Positions 50,393 through 58,612 of a stretch of 64,000 bases of DNA are shown in pieces. The position numbers and the translations under genes were made by a program. The stretch spans positions 1 through 64,000 of the forward strand of contig SFVK01000003.1 of NCBI GenBank assembly GCA_004561545.1. The letters are read 5' to 3'. The notes under the pieces were generated by a model. That model made no database searches, was not told the origin of the DNA, and saw only the letters and a list, made by a program, of their open reading frames with translations. The DNA comes from a bacterium (GTDB taxonomy: Bacteria > Bacillota > Clostridia > Oscillospirales > Ruminococcaceae). Position 1 is the stretch's first letter; every line of letters begins with the position of its first letter.

Positions 50393-51253
50393 ATGAAGGC
50401 ACAACTCATTGACGGCAAGGCGCTGGCCGCCGCCACCAAGGCGGAGGCTGCCGCCGAGGCCGCCGCGCTCAAGGCACAGGGGATTGAGCCCTGTCTGGCG
50501 GTCATTCTGGTGGGGGAGGACCCTGCCAGCCAGGTTTATGTGCGCGGCAAAGTCCGCGACTGCGGCGAGTGCGGCATCAAAAGCCTGGAGCTGCGTATGC
50601 CGGAAACCACCACCCAGGCCGAGCTGCTGGACAAAATTGCCGGGCTGGCCGCCGACCCCACGGTGAACGGCATTCTGGTTCAGCTGCCGCTGCCGGCCCA
50701 CATCGACGAGCAGGCGGTCATTGACGCCATCCCGCCCGAGAAGGATGTGGATGGATTTTCCCCCGTCAATGTGGGCCGGATGCAGACCGGTCAGCCCTGC
50801 TTTCTGCCCTGCACCCCGGCGGGCTGCATCCGTATGATCGAGTCCACCGGCACCTCCCTTGACGGCAAGAACGCGGTGGTGATCGGCCGGTCCAACATCG
50901 TGGGCAAGCCCGCCGCACTGCTGCTGCTTGCCAAAAACGCCACCGTCACCATCTGCCACTCCCACACCGCCAACCTGAAGGAAATCTGCGCCGCAGCGGA
51001 TATTCTGGTGGCAGCCGTGGGCCGCGCCGGTTTTGTCACCGGGGAGATGGTCAAGCCGGGCGCGGTGGTCATCGATGTGGGCATCAACCAGGGCGCCGAC
51101 GGCAAGCTCCACGGGGATGTGGATTTTGAGCAGGCTGCCGAGAAGGCCGCGTTCATCACCCCGGTGCCCGGCGGCGTTGGCCCCATGACCCGTGCCATGC
51201 TCATGAAAAATACCACCCAGGCCGCTGCCATGCAAAATCACGCGGTCATCTGA
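50393..51253 (+). CDS. folD: methylenetetrahydrofolate dehydrogenase / cyclohydrolase
   Basis: 286 residues. PCLAVILVGEDPASQVYVRGK with the catalytic Lys near residue 55, LVQLPLPAHIDEQAVIDAI, PEKDVDGFSPVNVG, and the NADP-binding VVIGRSNIVGKPAALLLL; ends PVPGGVGPMTRAMLM. It interconverts methylene-, methenyl- and formyl-THF. ATG 50393 is chosen after GAGGAGG (8-nt spacing). Confidence 0.96.
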   Translation: MKAQLIDGKALAAATKAEAAAEAAALKAQGIEPCLAVILVGEDPASQVYVRGKVRDCGECGIKSLELRMPETTTQAELLDKIAGLAADPTVNGILVQLPLPAHIDEQAVIDAIPPEKDVDGFSPVNVGRMQTGQPCFLPCTPAGCIRMIESTGTSLDGKNAVVIGRSNIVGKPAALLLLAKNATVTICHSHTANLKEICAAADILVAAVGRAGFVTGEMVKPGAVVIDVGINQGADGKLHGDVDFEQAAEKAAFITPVPGGVGPMTRAMLMKNTTQAAAMQNHAVI

Positions 51254-51263
51254 AAAAATTCTC

Positions 51264-51295
51264 TTGACGGGTGCCCCGGAATGTGTTACTATAAT
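51264..51295 (+). promoter_or_regulatory. rplU promoter
   Basis: TTGACG (51264-51269) with either TACTAT (51287-51292, 17-bp spacer) or TATAAT (51290-51295, 20-bp). Confidence 0.7.
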
Positions 51296-51296
51296 A

Positions 51297-51375
51297 GAGC
51301 CGCATGGCATGGGCTCTACAAGTGTGCGCATTTGCTGCACCGCCCCGTATCCAGCGAGACTTATTGAAAGAGGTT
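51297..51375 (+). ncRNA. possible L21 leader
   Basis: The untranslated leader before rplU contains a hairpin (GAGCC with GGGCTC, about 51296-51318) and a second folded part. Position fits the known Firmicutes L21 leader; I could not test it against a covariance model. Confidence 0.4.
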
Positions 51376-51381
51376 ATTCCT

Positions 51382-51693
51382 ATGTACGCAGTTATTCTGA
51401 CCGGTGGCAAGCAGTACAGCGTCAAGGTCGGCGACAGCATCTATGTCGAGAAGCTGGGCGTTGAGGCTGACAGCGAAGTCACTTTTGACAAGGTCCTGGC
51501 CGTTGGCGAGGAGGGCGCTGTCAAGGTCGGCGCTCCCGTTGTGGAAGGCGCTTCCGTTGTGGGCAAGGTTGTCAAGAACGGCAAGGGCAAGAAGCTCAAC
51601 ATCATCACTTATCGTCCCAAGAAGGGCAGCATGGTCCGCAAGGGCCATCGTCAGCCCTACACCAAGGTGGAAATCACCGCGATCAACGGCTAA
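51382..51693 (+). CDS. rplU: 50S ribosomal protein L21
   Basis: 103 residues, normal. MYAVILTGGKQYSVKVGDSI and the C-terminal KKLNIITYRPKKGSMVRKGH with RQPYTKVEITAI. ATG 51382 follows AAGAGG; the upstream frame runs through the leader. rpmA follows after 14 nt, with no prp gene between. Confidence 0.97.
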   Translation: MYAVILTGGKQYSVKVGDSIYVEKLGVEADSEVTFDKVLAVGEEGAVKVGAPVVEGASVVGKVVKNGKGKKLNIITYRPKKGSMVRKGHRQPYTKVEITAING

Positions 51694-51707
51694 GGAGGGA
51701 AAACACA

Positions 51708-51959
51708 ATGGCACATAAGAAAGGCGTAGGTTCTACCAAGAACGGCCGTGATTCTGAGTCCAAGCGTCTCGGCGTCAAGCGCGGCGACGGTCAGTACGTT
51801 CTGGCCGGCAACATCCTGGTCCGTCAGCGCGGCACCCACATCCATCCCGGTGAGGGCGTCGGCATCGGCAGCGATGATACCCTGTACGCTCTGGTCGATG
51901 GCCGCGTTCACTTTGAGCGCGTTGGCCGTGACCGCAAGCGCTGCACTGTCAAGCAGTAA
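51708..51959 (+). CDS. rpmA: 50S ribosomal protein L27
   Basis: 83 residues starting MAHKKGVGSTKNGRDSESKR. In many Firmicutes L27 carries a short N-terminal extension removed by the protease Prp, encoded between rplU and rpmA. Here neither extension nor prp is present, so only Met removal is needed. SD AAGGAGG-like before ATG. Confidence 0.97.
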   Translation: MAHKKGVGSTKNGRDSESKRLGVKRGDGQYVLAGNILVRQRGTHIHPGEGVGIGSDDTLYALVDGRVHFERVGRDRKRCTVKQ

Positions 51960-51968
51960 CAACCATAG

Positions 51969-52001
51969 GGGCGGGCCGCGCAGGTCCGCCCTTTTATTTT
52001 T
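51969..52001 (+). terminator. rplU-rpmA terminator
   Basis: GGGCGGGCC (51969-51977) with GGTCCGCCC (51983-51991; one G-T pair), then TTTTATTTTT. Confidence 0.88.
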
Positions 52002-52058
52002 GCGGTTCTGTGGGAACACTACATGGGTTCCCATCATCCCGCAAAGTGAGGTAACAGT

Positions 52059-53342
52059 ATGCCCACCAGCAATTTTATTGATGTCGCCACCATCTGGCTC
52101 CATGCCGGCAAGGGCGGCGACGGCGCGGTGAGCTTTCACCGCGAAAAGTTTGTGGCCGCCGGCGGCCCCGACGGCGGCGACGGCGGCCGCGGCGGCAGCA
52201 TCATCTTTCAGGCGGACCCCAACCTGTCCACCCTGATGGATTTCCGCTACAAGCGCAAGTATACCGCCCCCGATGGCGAAAACGGCAGCGGCGCCCGCAG
52301 GAAGGGCCGCGACGGCGAGGATCTTGTGATCCGTGTGCCCCGGGGCACCGTTCTCAAGGAGGCGGATTCCGGCCTTGTGGTGGCGGACCTCTCCACCGAT
52401 GAGCCTGTGGTGGTGGCCCGGGGCGGCCGCGGCGGCTGGGGCAATGCCCGGTTCGCCACACCCACCCGCCAGATTCCCCGGTTTGCCAAACCCGGCCTGC
52501 CGGGGGAGGATCTTCACCTGACCCTGGAGCTCAAGGTCATCGCCGATGTGGGCCTGATTGGGTTCCCCAATGTGGGCAAATCCACGCTCATCAGCATGAT
52601 CTCCGCTGCAAAACCCAAGATTGCCAACTATCATTTCACCACCCTCACCCCCGTTCTGGGCGTGGTGCGGGTCGGCCCCGAGCAGAGCTTTGTCTGTGCC
52701 GATATTCCCGGCCTCATCGAGGGTGCCGCCGATGGCGTCGGCCTGGGTCACGATTTTCTGCGCCATGTGGAGCGCTGCCGTCTGCTGCTCCATGTGGTGG
52801 ACGTCTCGGGCAGCGAGGGCCGCGACCCCCGGCAGGATTTTGAGCAGATCAACCATGAACTGGAAGGCTTCTCTGCAGAGCTGGCGGGACGCCCCCAGAT
52901 TGTTCTGGGCAACAAGTGCGACATCGCCACGCCGGAACAGATTGAAGATTTCCGGTCTTTCATTGAGGCAAAGGGCCTGACCTTCCTGCCCATCTCGGCT
53001 GCCACCCGCCAGGGCATGGATGCCCTGCCCGCGCTGGTGTATCAGCGTCTGCGGGATCTGCCTCCGGTCAAGGTGTTTGAGGCCGAGTACGTCAGGCCGG
53101 ACCGGACCGCGGAGCCAACCCGGCCGTTCACGGTGGAAAAGACCGGCGACCACGAGTTCACGGTGGACGCACCCTGGCTGGAACGCATTCTGGCAGGCAC
53201 CAATGTGGAGGACTACGAGAGCCTGCAATATTTCCAGACCCAGCTGGGGGATTCCGGCATTCTGGATGAGCTGGTCCGCCAGAACGTGGAGGAGAATGAC
53301 ACCATCAAGATCGGCGAATACGAATTCGATTATGTATATTGA
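52059..53342 (+). CDS. obg: GTPase Obg
   Basis: 427 residues. N-terminal glycine-rich Obg fold (AGKGGDGAVSFHREKFVAAG, GPDGGDGGRGGSI), G domain with IGFPNVGKST (about 167-176), DIPGLIEGAADG and NKCD, and a C-terminal OCT domain. It acts in 50S assembly and stress signalling. It follows rplU-rpmA as in most bacteria; its stop abuts Mini-RNase III. Confidence 0.97.
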   Translation: MPTSNFIDVATIWLHAGKGGDGAVSFHREKFVAAGGPDGGDGGRGGSIIFQADPNLSTLMDFRYKRKYTAPDGENGSGARRKGRDGEDLVIRVPRGTVLKEADSGLVVADLSTDEPVVVARGGRGGWGNARFATPTRQIPRFAKPGLPGEDLHLTLELKVIADVGLIGFPNVGKSTLISMISAAKPKIANYHFTTLTPVLGVVRVGPEQSFVCADIPGLIEGAADGVGLGHDFLRHVERCRLLLHVVDVSGSEGRDPRQDFEQINHELEGFSAELAGRPQIVLGNKCDIATPEQIEDFRSFIEAKGLTFLPISAATRQGMDALPALVYQRLRDLPPVKVFEAEYVRPDRTAEPTRPFTVEKTGDHEFTVDAPWLERILAGTNVEDYESLQYFQTQLGDSGILDELVRQNVEENDTIKIGEYEFDYVY

Positions 53343-53350
53343 GGCCCGCC

Positions 53351-53758
53351 ATGTTGTTTGAAGCCCAACCCCAGGTTGATATTCATGAAATGTCCCCTCT
53401 GGCCCTTGCCTTTGTGGGGGACGCCGTGCTGGAGCTGCTGGTCCGCCAGCGCCTGGTGGAAACCACCCGCCTTCCGCCCGGCAAGCTGCACAGCACCGCA
53501 ACCCATTATGTCTCGGCCCATGCCCAACATCTTGAGCTTGCGCTGGTGGAACCCCTGCTCACCGAGGAGGAGCAGGCCGTTCTGCGCCGCGGCAAAAACG
53601 CCAGCAAAGCCAGCGTGGCCAAACATGCCACCCCGCAGGAATACCGCGCCTCCACAGGCTTTGAGTGCCTGCTGGGTTGGCTGCATCTCAAAGGCCGGGA
53701 CGACCGCGTTCAGGAGCTGTTTGAAGTTCTCTGGAACGGCTACGACCCGCATCAGTAA
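53351..53758 (+). CDS. mrnC: Mini-ribonuclease III
   Basis: 135 residues. RNase III catalytic fold without a dsRNA-binding domain: MSPLALAFVGDAVLELLVRQRLV (catalytic Asp), AQVLRRGKNASKASV-like LRRGKNASKAS, and ATGFECLLGWLHLKG-type STGFECLLGWLHLKG. It matures 23S rRNA in Firmicutes. ATG 53351 with GAGG upstream is preferred; a TTG at 53339 would overlap the obg stop. Confidence 0.93.
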   Translation: MLFEAQPQVDIHEMSPLALAFVGDAVLELLVRQRLVETTRLPPGKLHSTATHYVSAHAQHLELALVEPLLTEEEQAVLRRGKNASKASVAKHATPQEYRASTGFECLLGWLHLKGRDDRVQELFEVLWNGYDPHQ

Positions 53759-53770
53759 CCCCATGTACCC

Positions 53771-54038
53771 GACCGGTGCGCTGCACCGGTCTCAGCGTGT
53801 CGGGTAACCCGACACGCTGCAAAAGGGGGACCCGTCCGGCACGGCTTCGCCTAACCGTCCGGTTCCCCCTTTTGAAATCCCTTTCGACAAAATTTTACGG
53901 GAAATCGCGCACTCGTCGCTTCGCTCCTCGCACACAATTTCCCGCAAAATTTCCCTGTCGGTGTCACCATCGTCGGCACAGGTCCGCCGCTGGTGACAGA
54001 TTTTGTCGATTGTCTGCGACCGGTGCGCTGCACCGGTC
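53771..54038. repeat. structured intergenic element bracketed by identical palindromes
   Basis: A 21-base palindrome (9-bp stem GACCGGTGC/GCACCGGTC, GCT loop) occurs identically at 53771-53791 and 54018-54038. Between them are CAGCGTGTCGGG/CCCGACACGCTG (53793-53819), AAAAGGGGGA/TCCCCCTTTT (53821-53873), AAATTTTACGGGAAAT with ATTTCCCGCAAAATTT (53890-53952, 15 of 16), TGTCACCA/TGGTGACA (53962-53998), and an outer TCGACAAAAT/ATTTTGTCGA (53884-54009). No coding potential. It may be a mobile palindromic element or a structured RNA. Confidence 0.7.
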
Positions 54039-54054
54039 TTTTGCGGGAAAGAGC

Positions 54055-54234
54055 TTACTTCTTTTTCTCGCTCTCGCCGCGCTTGCCGCCGCAGCCGCAG
54101 TCGCTGTCAGCGGAATTGGTGGCCTTCTGGGTGGCTCGGTTGGAGCCGTTCTGGTTGGAACGGTTGGAACCGTTCTGGTTGGCCTTCTGGGTGGCTTTGC
54201 GGTTGCTGGTTTCGTCTTTCATGTTGCGTGCCAT
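54055..54234 (-). CDS. Asn-rich 59-residue protein with symmetric repeats
   Basis: It begins MARNMKDETSNRK, then a mirror arrangement of ATQKA, NQNGSNR, S, NQNGSNR, ATQKA (about 14-38), then SADSDCGCGG (C46, C48) and a Lys-rich end. GGAG ten nt before ATG 54234 and a clean stop support it. The composition implies disorder. I do not recognise it; small Asn-rich proteins with a Cys-Gly cluster occur in clostridia, but I cannot name a function. The 54018 palindrome follows its stop and may end its transcript. Confidence 0.65.
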   Translation of the reverse strand: MARNMKDETSNRKATQKANQNGSNRSNQNGSNRATQKATNSADSDCGCGGKRGESEKKK

Positions 54235-54338
54235 AGCAGGGAACTCCTTTCAAACAAGGCATTTTCCGAGCCGGGACATCCCCGGTTCTGCTGCTAGTGT
54301 GCCCATTCTGTCCATTCTTATACAAATGAGGTGTATCC

Positions 54339-55706
54339 ATGCCATTCCCGCCATTGTTTGAGCAGCGCGAGCGCGCGCTTCTGGGCGCCCGGTTTGAGGA
54401 GCTGTTCTGTGCCCCTTCCGCCGGTCCGGTTCGGGGGGCCACGGTCAATCTGCTGCGCTGTACGCCGGACCGGTTTGCCGCTGCGGCCGGGTTTGCCATG
54501 GAGCCGTCCCCCTTTTGCCCGTCGGCGTTTGTGGTAAAGGAACCGGATTGGAAACCGGGCCGGCACCCCTATCATCACGCGGGCGTTTTCTATGCCCAGG
54601 AGCCCAGCGCTGCGGCGCCGGCCGCGCTGTTGGATGTCCGGCCGGGAATGCGGGTGGCGGATCTCTGCGCCGCGCCGGGAGGCAAAACCAGTCAGCTGGC
54701 CGCGGCCCTTCAGGGACAGGGCATTCTGCTGGCCAACGAGTATGTGGCCGCGCGGGCGGAGGTGCTGCGCCAGAACCTGGAGCGGATGGGTGTGACCAAC
54801 GCCGTTGTCACCAATGAGGATACCGCCCGTTTGGCGGACGCCCTGCCGGGATTTTTTGACCGCATTCTTGTGGATGCACCCTGCTCGGGGGAAGGAATGT
54901 TCCGCAAGGAGGCCGCCGCCGTTGCCCAGTACGGTCAGCCCCTTCTGGACCAGTGCGCAGCTCTGGGGGCTCAGATTCTGGACAATGCCGCCCGGATGCT
55001 TGCTCCCGGCGGGGTGATGGTCTATTCCACCTGCACCTTTGCCCCCGGGGAGGATGAGGGCCAGGTGGCGTCGTTTCTGGACCGCCACCCGGAATTTTCG
55101 CTGTGCGATCTCTCGGACTGCGGATTCGGCCGTCCCGGTGAAGCCAACCGGGCGGGAAATCTTCCCCTTCCGGCGGAGTTCTGCCGCAGGATCTGGCCGG
55201 CCGACGGGGGAGAAGGGCACTTTATGGCCCGCCTGCAAAAGGCCCCCGATGCACCGACTGCGCCGCCCAGCCGCATCAAGCCCCGCAAACCTGCCAAACC
55301 GGATCGTGAATGGCTGGATTTTGCGCAGGAGTTCTTCCCAACGCTGGTCCGGCATCCGCTCACGGCGGTGGGGGATGGGCTGGTTCTGGCCCCTGACCCG
55401 CTCCTGCCTGCCGCATCCCTGCGCATTCTGCGCGCAGGGGTGCCGGCGGGCCGAACGGTCAAAAAGCGGTTTGAGCCGTCCCACGCGCTGTTCATGGCTT
55501 ACGGCGCGCAATGCTCCAACAGGGAACTGCTGACCCTGGACGATCCCCGCACCGCCGCCTGGCTCCGGGGCGAGGAAATTGACGCGGCAACAGCGCACAA
55601 CGGCTGGTGCGCCGTTGTGGTGGACGGAGCGCCTCTGGGCGGCGGCAAGGTCAGCAGCGGAAGGATTAAAAACCATTATCCCAAGGCGCTGAGGAATCTC
55701 AAATAA
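54339..55706 (+). CDS. RsmF/RsmB-family rRNA cytosine-C5 methyltransferase
   Basis: 455 residues. SAM-binding VADLCAAPGGKTSQLAA (about 108-124), VDAPCSGEGMFRKE (motif IV Cys about 185), YSTCTFAPGEDEG (motif VI Cys) and a C-terminal PUA-like RsmF domain ending NHYPKALRNL, which favours the RsmF type. It methylates C5 of cytosine in 16S rRNA (or tRNA). SD GAGGTG six nt before ATG 54339. Confidence 0.92.
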   Translation: MPFPPLFEQRERALLGARFEELFCAPSAGPVRGATVNLLRCTPDRFAAAAGFAMEPSPFCPSAFVVKEPDWKPGRHPYHHAGVFYAQEPSAAAPAALLDVRPGMRVADLCAAPGGKTSQLAAALQGQGILLANEYVAARAEVLRQNLERMGVTNAVVTNEDTARLADALPGFFDRILVDAPCSGEGMFRKEAAAVAQYGQPLLDQCAALGAQILDNAARMLAPGGVMVYSTCTFAPGEDEGQVASFLDRHPEFSLCDLSDCGFGRPGEANRAGNLPLPAEFCRRIWPADGGEGHFMARLQKAPDAPTAPPSRIKPRKPAKPDREWLDFAQEFFPTLVRHPLTAVGDGLVLAPDPLLPAASLRILRAGVPAGRTVKKRFEPSHALFMAYGAQCSNRELLTLDDPRTAAWLRGEEIDAATAHNGWCAVVVDGAPLGGGKVSSGRIKNHYPKALRNLK

Positions 55707-55774
55707 GAAAAATCTTCGCCAAAAACAAATATTTCTCAAGCGCAAAGACGCCCCGCCCGTGTGCGGCCGCAAGG

Positions 55775-56995
55775 CTACCGCCCAATCCAGGGCAGGGGAT
55801 CAGTCCGTGTGCCGTTGATGCGCAGCTCCAGATGAAGATGGTACCCGCCGTTGGCCCCCCGCACATCGCCGGTGTTGCCCACATAGCCGATCACGGCGCC
55901 CCTGCGCACGCTCTGCCCGGCGCTGACGGTAAAGCTCTGCAAATGGGCATAGAGGGTGGCGTAACTGGCCCCGTCGTCCGCCGTGCCGTGGTCAATCTGA
56001 ACGCAGTTGCCGTAACTGGGCCGGGTGCTGGCCGCCGTTACCACGCCGTCCGCCACAGCATAGACCGGGGTGCCCGCCGCAGCGGGGAAGTCCGTCCCGT
56101 TGTGGGGCTTGCCGTAAACGGCGTCCGGCTCTCCAAAATAGGTGCTGATCCGCCCGATGGAGGGCAGGGGAGAGCCAAAGTCCAGACTGCAGCGGAGGGC
56201 CGGATTGCCGTATTTCTGGCTCTGTGCTTTCAGGTAGGCGTCCAGCTCGGCGGTGGCCTGCTCGTACAGACGGCGCTTCTCCTCGGTCACCATCTCCTGG
56301 GCTGCTGCGGCGGCCTCGCTGTCATCCAGCGCGTCGCTGGCTTTGGTCAGCTCTGCGGCCAGTTGGTTCTGCATCTCCCGCAAGGCGGTCTGCTGCCGGT
56401 CCAGCGCCTGGCGGGCCTCCTCGGCCCGGGCGGCGGCCTGTTCGGCCTGCGCCTGCTGTTCCTTCAGGGCTCCGGCCTGCTCGTCCAGCTCACTCAGAAT
56501 ACGCTTGTTCTCGCTGGTCAGATCGGCCAGCACCTGCCAAAAGGTCAACAGCTCATACATATCCCTGGCTTGCATCAAAATCGAAATGCCGCCCTGCTGT
56601 CCCAAAAACTCCATGGCCGCCAGCTGTTCCTTGCTGGTATCGTACCGCTGCTGCAATTCCTGCTCCTTGGCCTGCAGCGCCTGGGCGGCGGCGTCTGCTT
56701 CGTTCCTGGCCTGGGCCAGCTCGTCCTGGGCGCTCTGGAGCCCGGCGGCCACATCGCCCAGCTGTCCGGTCAGCGCCGTGATCTGGCTCTGCAGGCCGTC
56801 CACCTGCCCCTGATTCTCCTCCACCTGCCGGTTCAGATCCTCCAGAGCGCTGCTGGCGGCGCTGTAATCCTCCCGGGCGGCGTCTGCCTGGGACTGCAAG
56901 GCGCCCCGGTCCGCCGCGAACACCGGAAAAAGGGTGCTAAAAAACAGGACTGCCGCTGCTGCGGCGGCAGTCCGTTTGCCAATCTGTTTCATCAT
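55775..56995 (-). CDS. secreted coiled-coil M23 peptidase (EnvC-like)
   Basis: 406 residues. Signal peptide (about 1-27, ending VFA), long coiled coil (about 35-260) of EnvC/FtsX-partner type, then an M23/LytM domain with H298, D302 (PHNGTDFPAAAGTPVY) and HLH (386-388). All zinc ligands are present, so it is probably an active peptidoglycan endopeptidase. Its ATG follows the stop of the M56-M23 gene with no gap, so it is the third gene of the BlaI operon. Confidence 0.92.
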   Translation of the reverse strand: MMKQIGKRTAAAAAAVLFFSTLFPVFAADRGALQSQADAAREDYSAASSALEDLNRQVEENQGQVDGLQSQITALTGQLGDVAAGLQSAQDELAQARNEADAAAQALQAKEQELQQRYDTSKEQLAAMEFLGQQGGISILMQARDMYELLTFWQVLADLTSENKRILSELDEQAGALKEQQAQAEQAAARAEEARQALDRQQTALREMQNQLAAELTKASDALDDSEAAAAAQEMVTEEKRRLYEQATAELDAYLKAQSQKYGNPALRCSLDFGSPLPSIGRISTYFGEPDAVYGKPHNGTDFPAAAGTPVYAVADGVVTAASTRPSYGNCVQIDHGTADDGASYATLYAHLQSFTVSAGQSVRRGAVIGYVGNTGDVRGANGGYHLHLELRINGTRTDPLPWIGR

Positions 56996-58609
56996 TTATT
57001 CGCCGCTTCCTTTTTCCCGGGTCACAGGAAATCCGCAGTCTGCGGGATTGATCGGCTCGCCGTTGACGAGCAGCTCCAGATGCAGGTGGTTGCCGGTGGA
57101 ATTTCCCGTGCTGCCCACTGCCCCGATGGTCTGCCCGGCGGTCACGGCATCCCCGGCCGCAACGGCGGGCGAGCCATAGAGGTGGGCGTACAGGGTGGCG
57201 TAACGGTCGCCCTGCGGGCTGTTTCCGTGATCCAGAACCACATAGTAGCCTAGACTGTAATTGTACCCGGCTGCCAGAACGGTTCCGTCCGCAGCGGCCA
57301 GCACAGGGGTTTCGGCGGGGGCGGCGTAATCCACCCCGCGATGGAGGCTGGAACCAAAGCCACGGGAAACATAGTTGTACTCGGTCAGAGGCAGCACAAA
57401 CTGCGGTACAAAGCTGCCCGATGAGCCATCGGTGGCCAGTTCAGCGGCCAGCGCACTGTCGGGGAGATCCGCCATATCCTGTATCGTATTCGGGCTGCCC
57501 TCCGGGATGTCCAGTTTTGCCTGAAGCTCGGAGCCGGACACCGCTGGGGTGGCGCTCTGTTCCCCGGTCTGCGGCACGGCGGTGGGGCTCGGGGCGTCCT
57601 CCGCAAGGGGGGAGGGTGTGGGCAGGCTCGGGGCGTCCTCGGCAGTGGATGTGACCGGGACGGGGTCCGCCTCTGCGGTCCGGGGCTGTACCATGCAGGC
57701 GGCGCAGGCCACGGCCACGGCAGCCGCACAGTACACCAGCGCGGCGCGGCCCGGCGCGCGGTAACGGAGCAGGTGGGCAATGCGGCCCCGGACACTGCCC
57801 TGCCCAAAGGCCAGTGCGCCCGGCACCGGATGGCTGCCTGCGGCGAATTGCAGGATGCTCTCGCAGTAGGCGGCCCGTTCGGGGGCGGGACGGCGGCCCA
57901 CGGCGGCCTCGTCGCAGGCGGACTCCATGGTGCGCTCAAACTGGCGGAAGGCCAGCCATACCAGCGGGTTCCACCAATGCAGGCAGGCCGCCAGATAGAA
58001 CAGCGGTTTGGTGACGGTGTCGCCCCGGCGGATGTGGGTCCGCTCATGGAGCAGCACCGCCTCCCGCGCCGGACCTTGCAGCGAATCGGGCAGATAGATG
58101 CGCGGCCGCACCAGCCCCAGTGTGAAGGGGACCGTCACCGCGCTGCAACTGTAACAGCCGTCCGGCGTGAGGCAGGCCAGCGCCACCTGCCGGTGCAGCC
58201 GCCGGTAGCCGTGTGCCGCCCGCAGCAAAAGCACCAGCGTCCCTGTGCCCCAGACGGCGGCCGCCAGCACCCATCCGTCGGGGCGGGGCGTTTCGCTTTG
58301 GGCCGGCAGGGGTGTGAGGGCTGCGGCGTCTTCCGGCACTGTCTTGGTGGGCTCCGGCTGCACGGACGGAACCCCGCTGGTGCGTTCCAGAACCTGAGCG
58401 GCGGGTGCCCCGGCGGGCTGGGGCACTGTGACGGGAATACCGCCCGGCAGCAGGAACCGCAGCCCCACCGCCAGCCAGACCAGACACAGCAGCCGGCTGG
58501 GAGCGTGAATTTTGCGCAACACCGCACAGAGCGCCAGCGCGGCCAGCGTCAGCAGCCCGCCCCAAACACCCATGAACAACAGCGAAAGAACCAGCGTTTT
58601 GGCCTGCAT
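56996..58609 (-). CDS. BlaR1-like M56 protease fused to an M23 peptidase domain
   Basis: 537 residues. Membrane spans at about 8-30, 38-58, 113-130 and 288-306. The M56 zinc motif HERTH (188-192) and downstream ESACDE (229-234) lie in the cytosolic loop, as in BlaR1/MecR1. After the last span a Pro/Thr/Ala-rich linker (about 310-365) leads to an LytM/M23 domain with H423, D427, H476 and HLH (508-510), all ligands present. The penicillin-binding sensor of BlaR1 is replaced by this. SD GAAGGAGG; start 3 nt past the blaI stop. Such M23/M56 proteins occur in databases, but I know of no characterised one. Confidence 0.93.
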   Translation of the reverse strand: MQAKTLVLSLLFMGVWGGLLTLAALALCAVLRKIHAPSRLLCLVWLAVGLRFLLPGGIPVTVPQPAGAPAAQVLERTSGVPSVQPEPTKTVPEDAAALTPLPAQSETPRPDGWVLAAAVWGTGTLVLLLRAAHGYRRLHRQVALACLTPDGCYSCSAVTVPFTLGLVRPRIYLPDSLQGPAREAVLLHERTHIRRGDTVTKPLFYLAACLHWWNPLVWLAFRQFERTMESACDEAAVGRRPAPERAAYCESILQFAAGSHPVPGALAFGQGSVRGRIAHLLRYRAPGRAALVYCAAAVAVACAACMVQPRTAEADPVPVTSTAEDAPSLPTPSPLAEDAPSPTAVPQTGEQSATPAVSGSELQAKLDIPEGSPNTIQDMADLPDSALAAELATDGSSGSFVPQFVLPLTEYNYVSRGFGSSLHRGVDYAAPAETPVLAAADGTVLAAGYNYSLGYYVVLDHGNSPQGDRYATLYAHLYGSPAVAAGDAVTAGQTIGAVGSTGNSTGNHLHLELLVNGEPINPADCGFPVTREKGSGE

Positions 58610-58612
58610 GGC

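Noticed and set aside
47948..51340. A minus-strand open frame of 1130 codons opposite the M16 peptidase, lgt and folD genes
   Set aside because: It is a mirror of GC-rich codon bias: low-complexity His/Gly/Gln composition, no SD, and four well-supported genes on the other strand.
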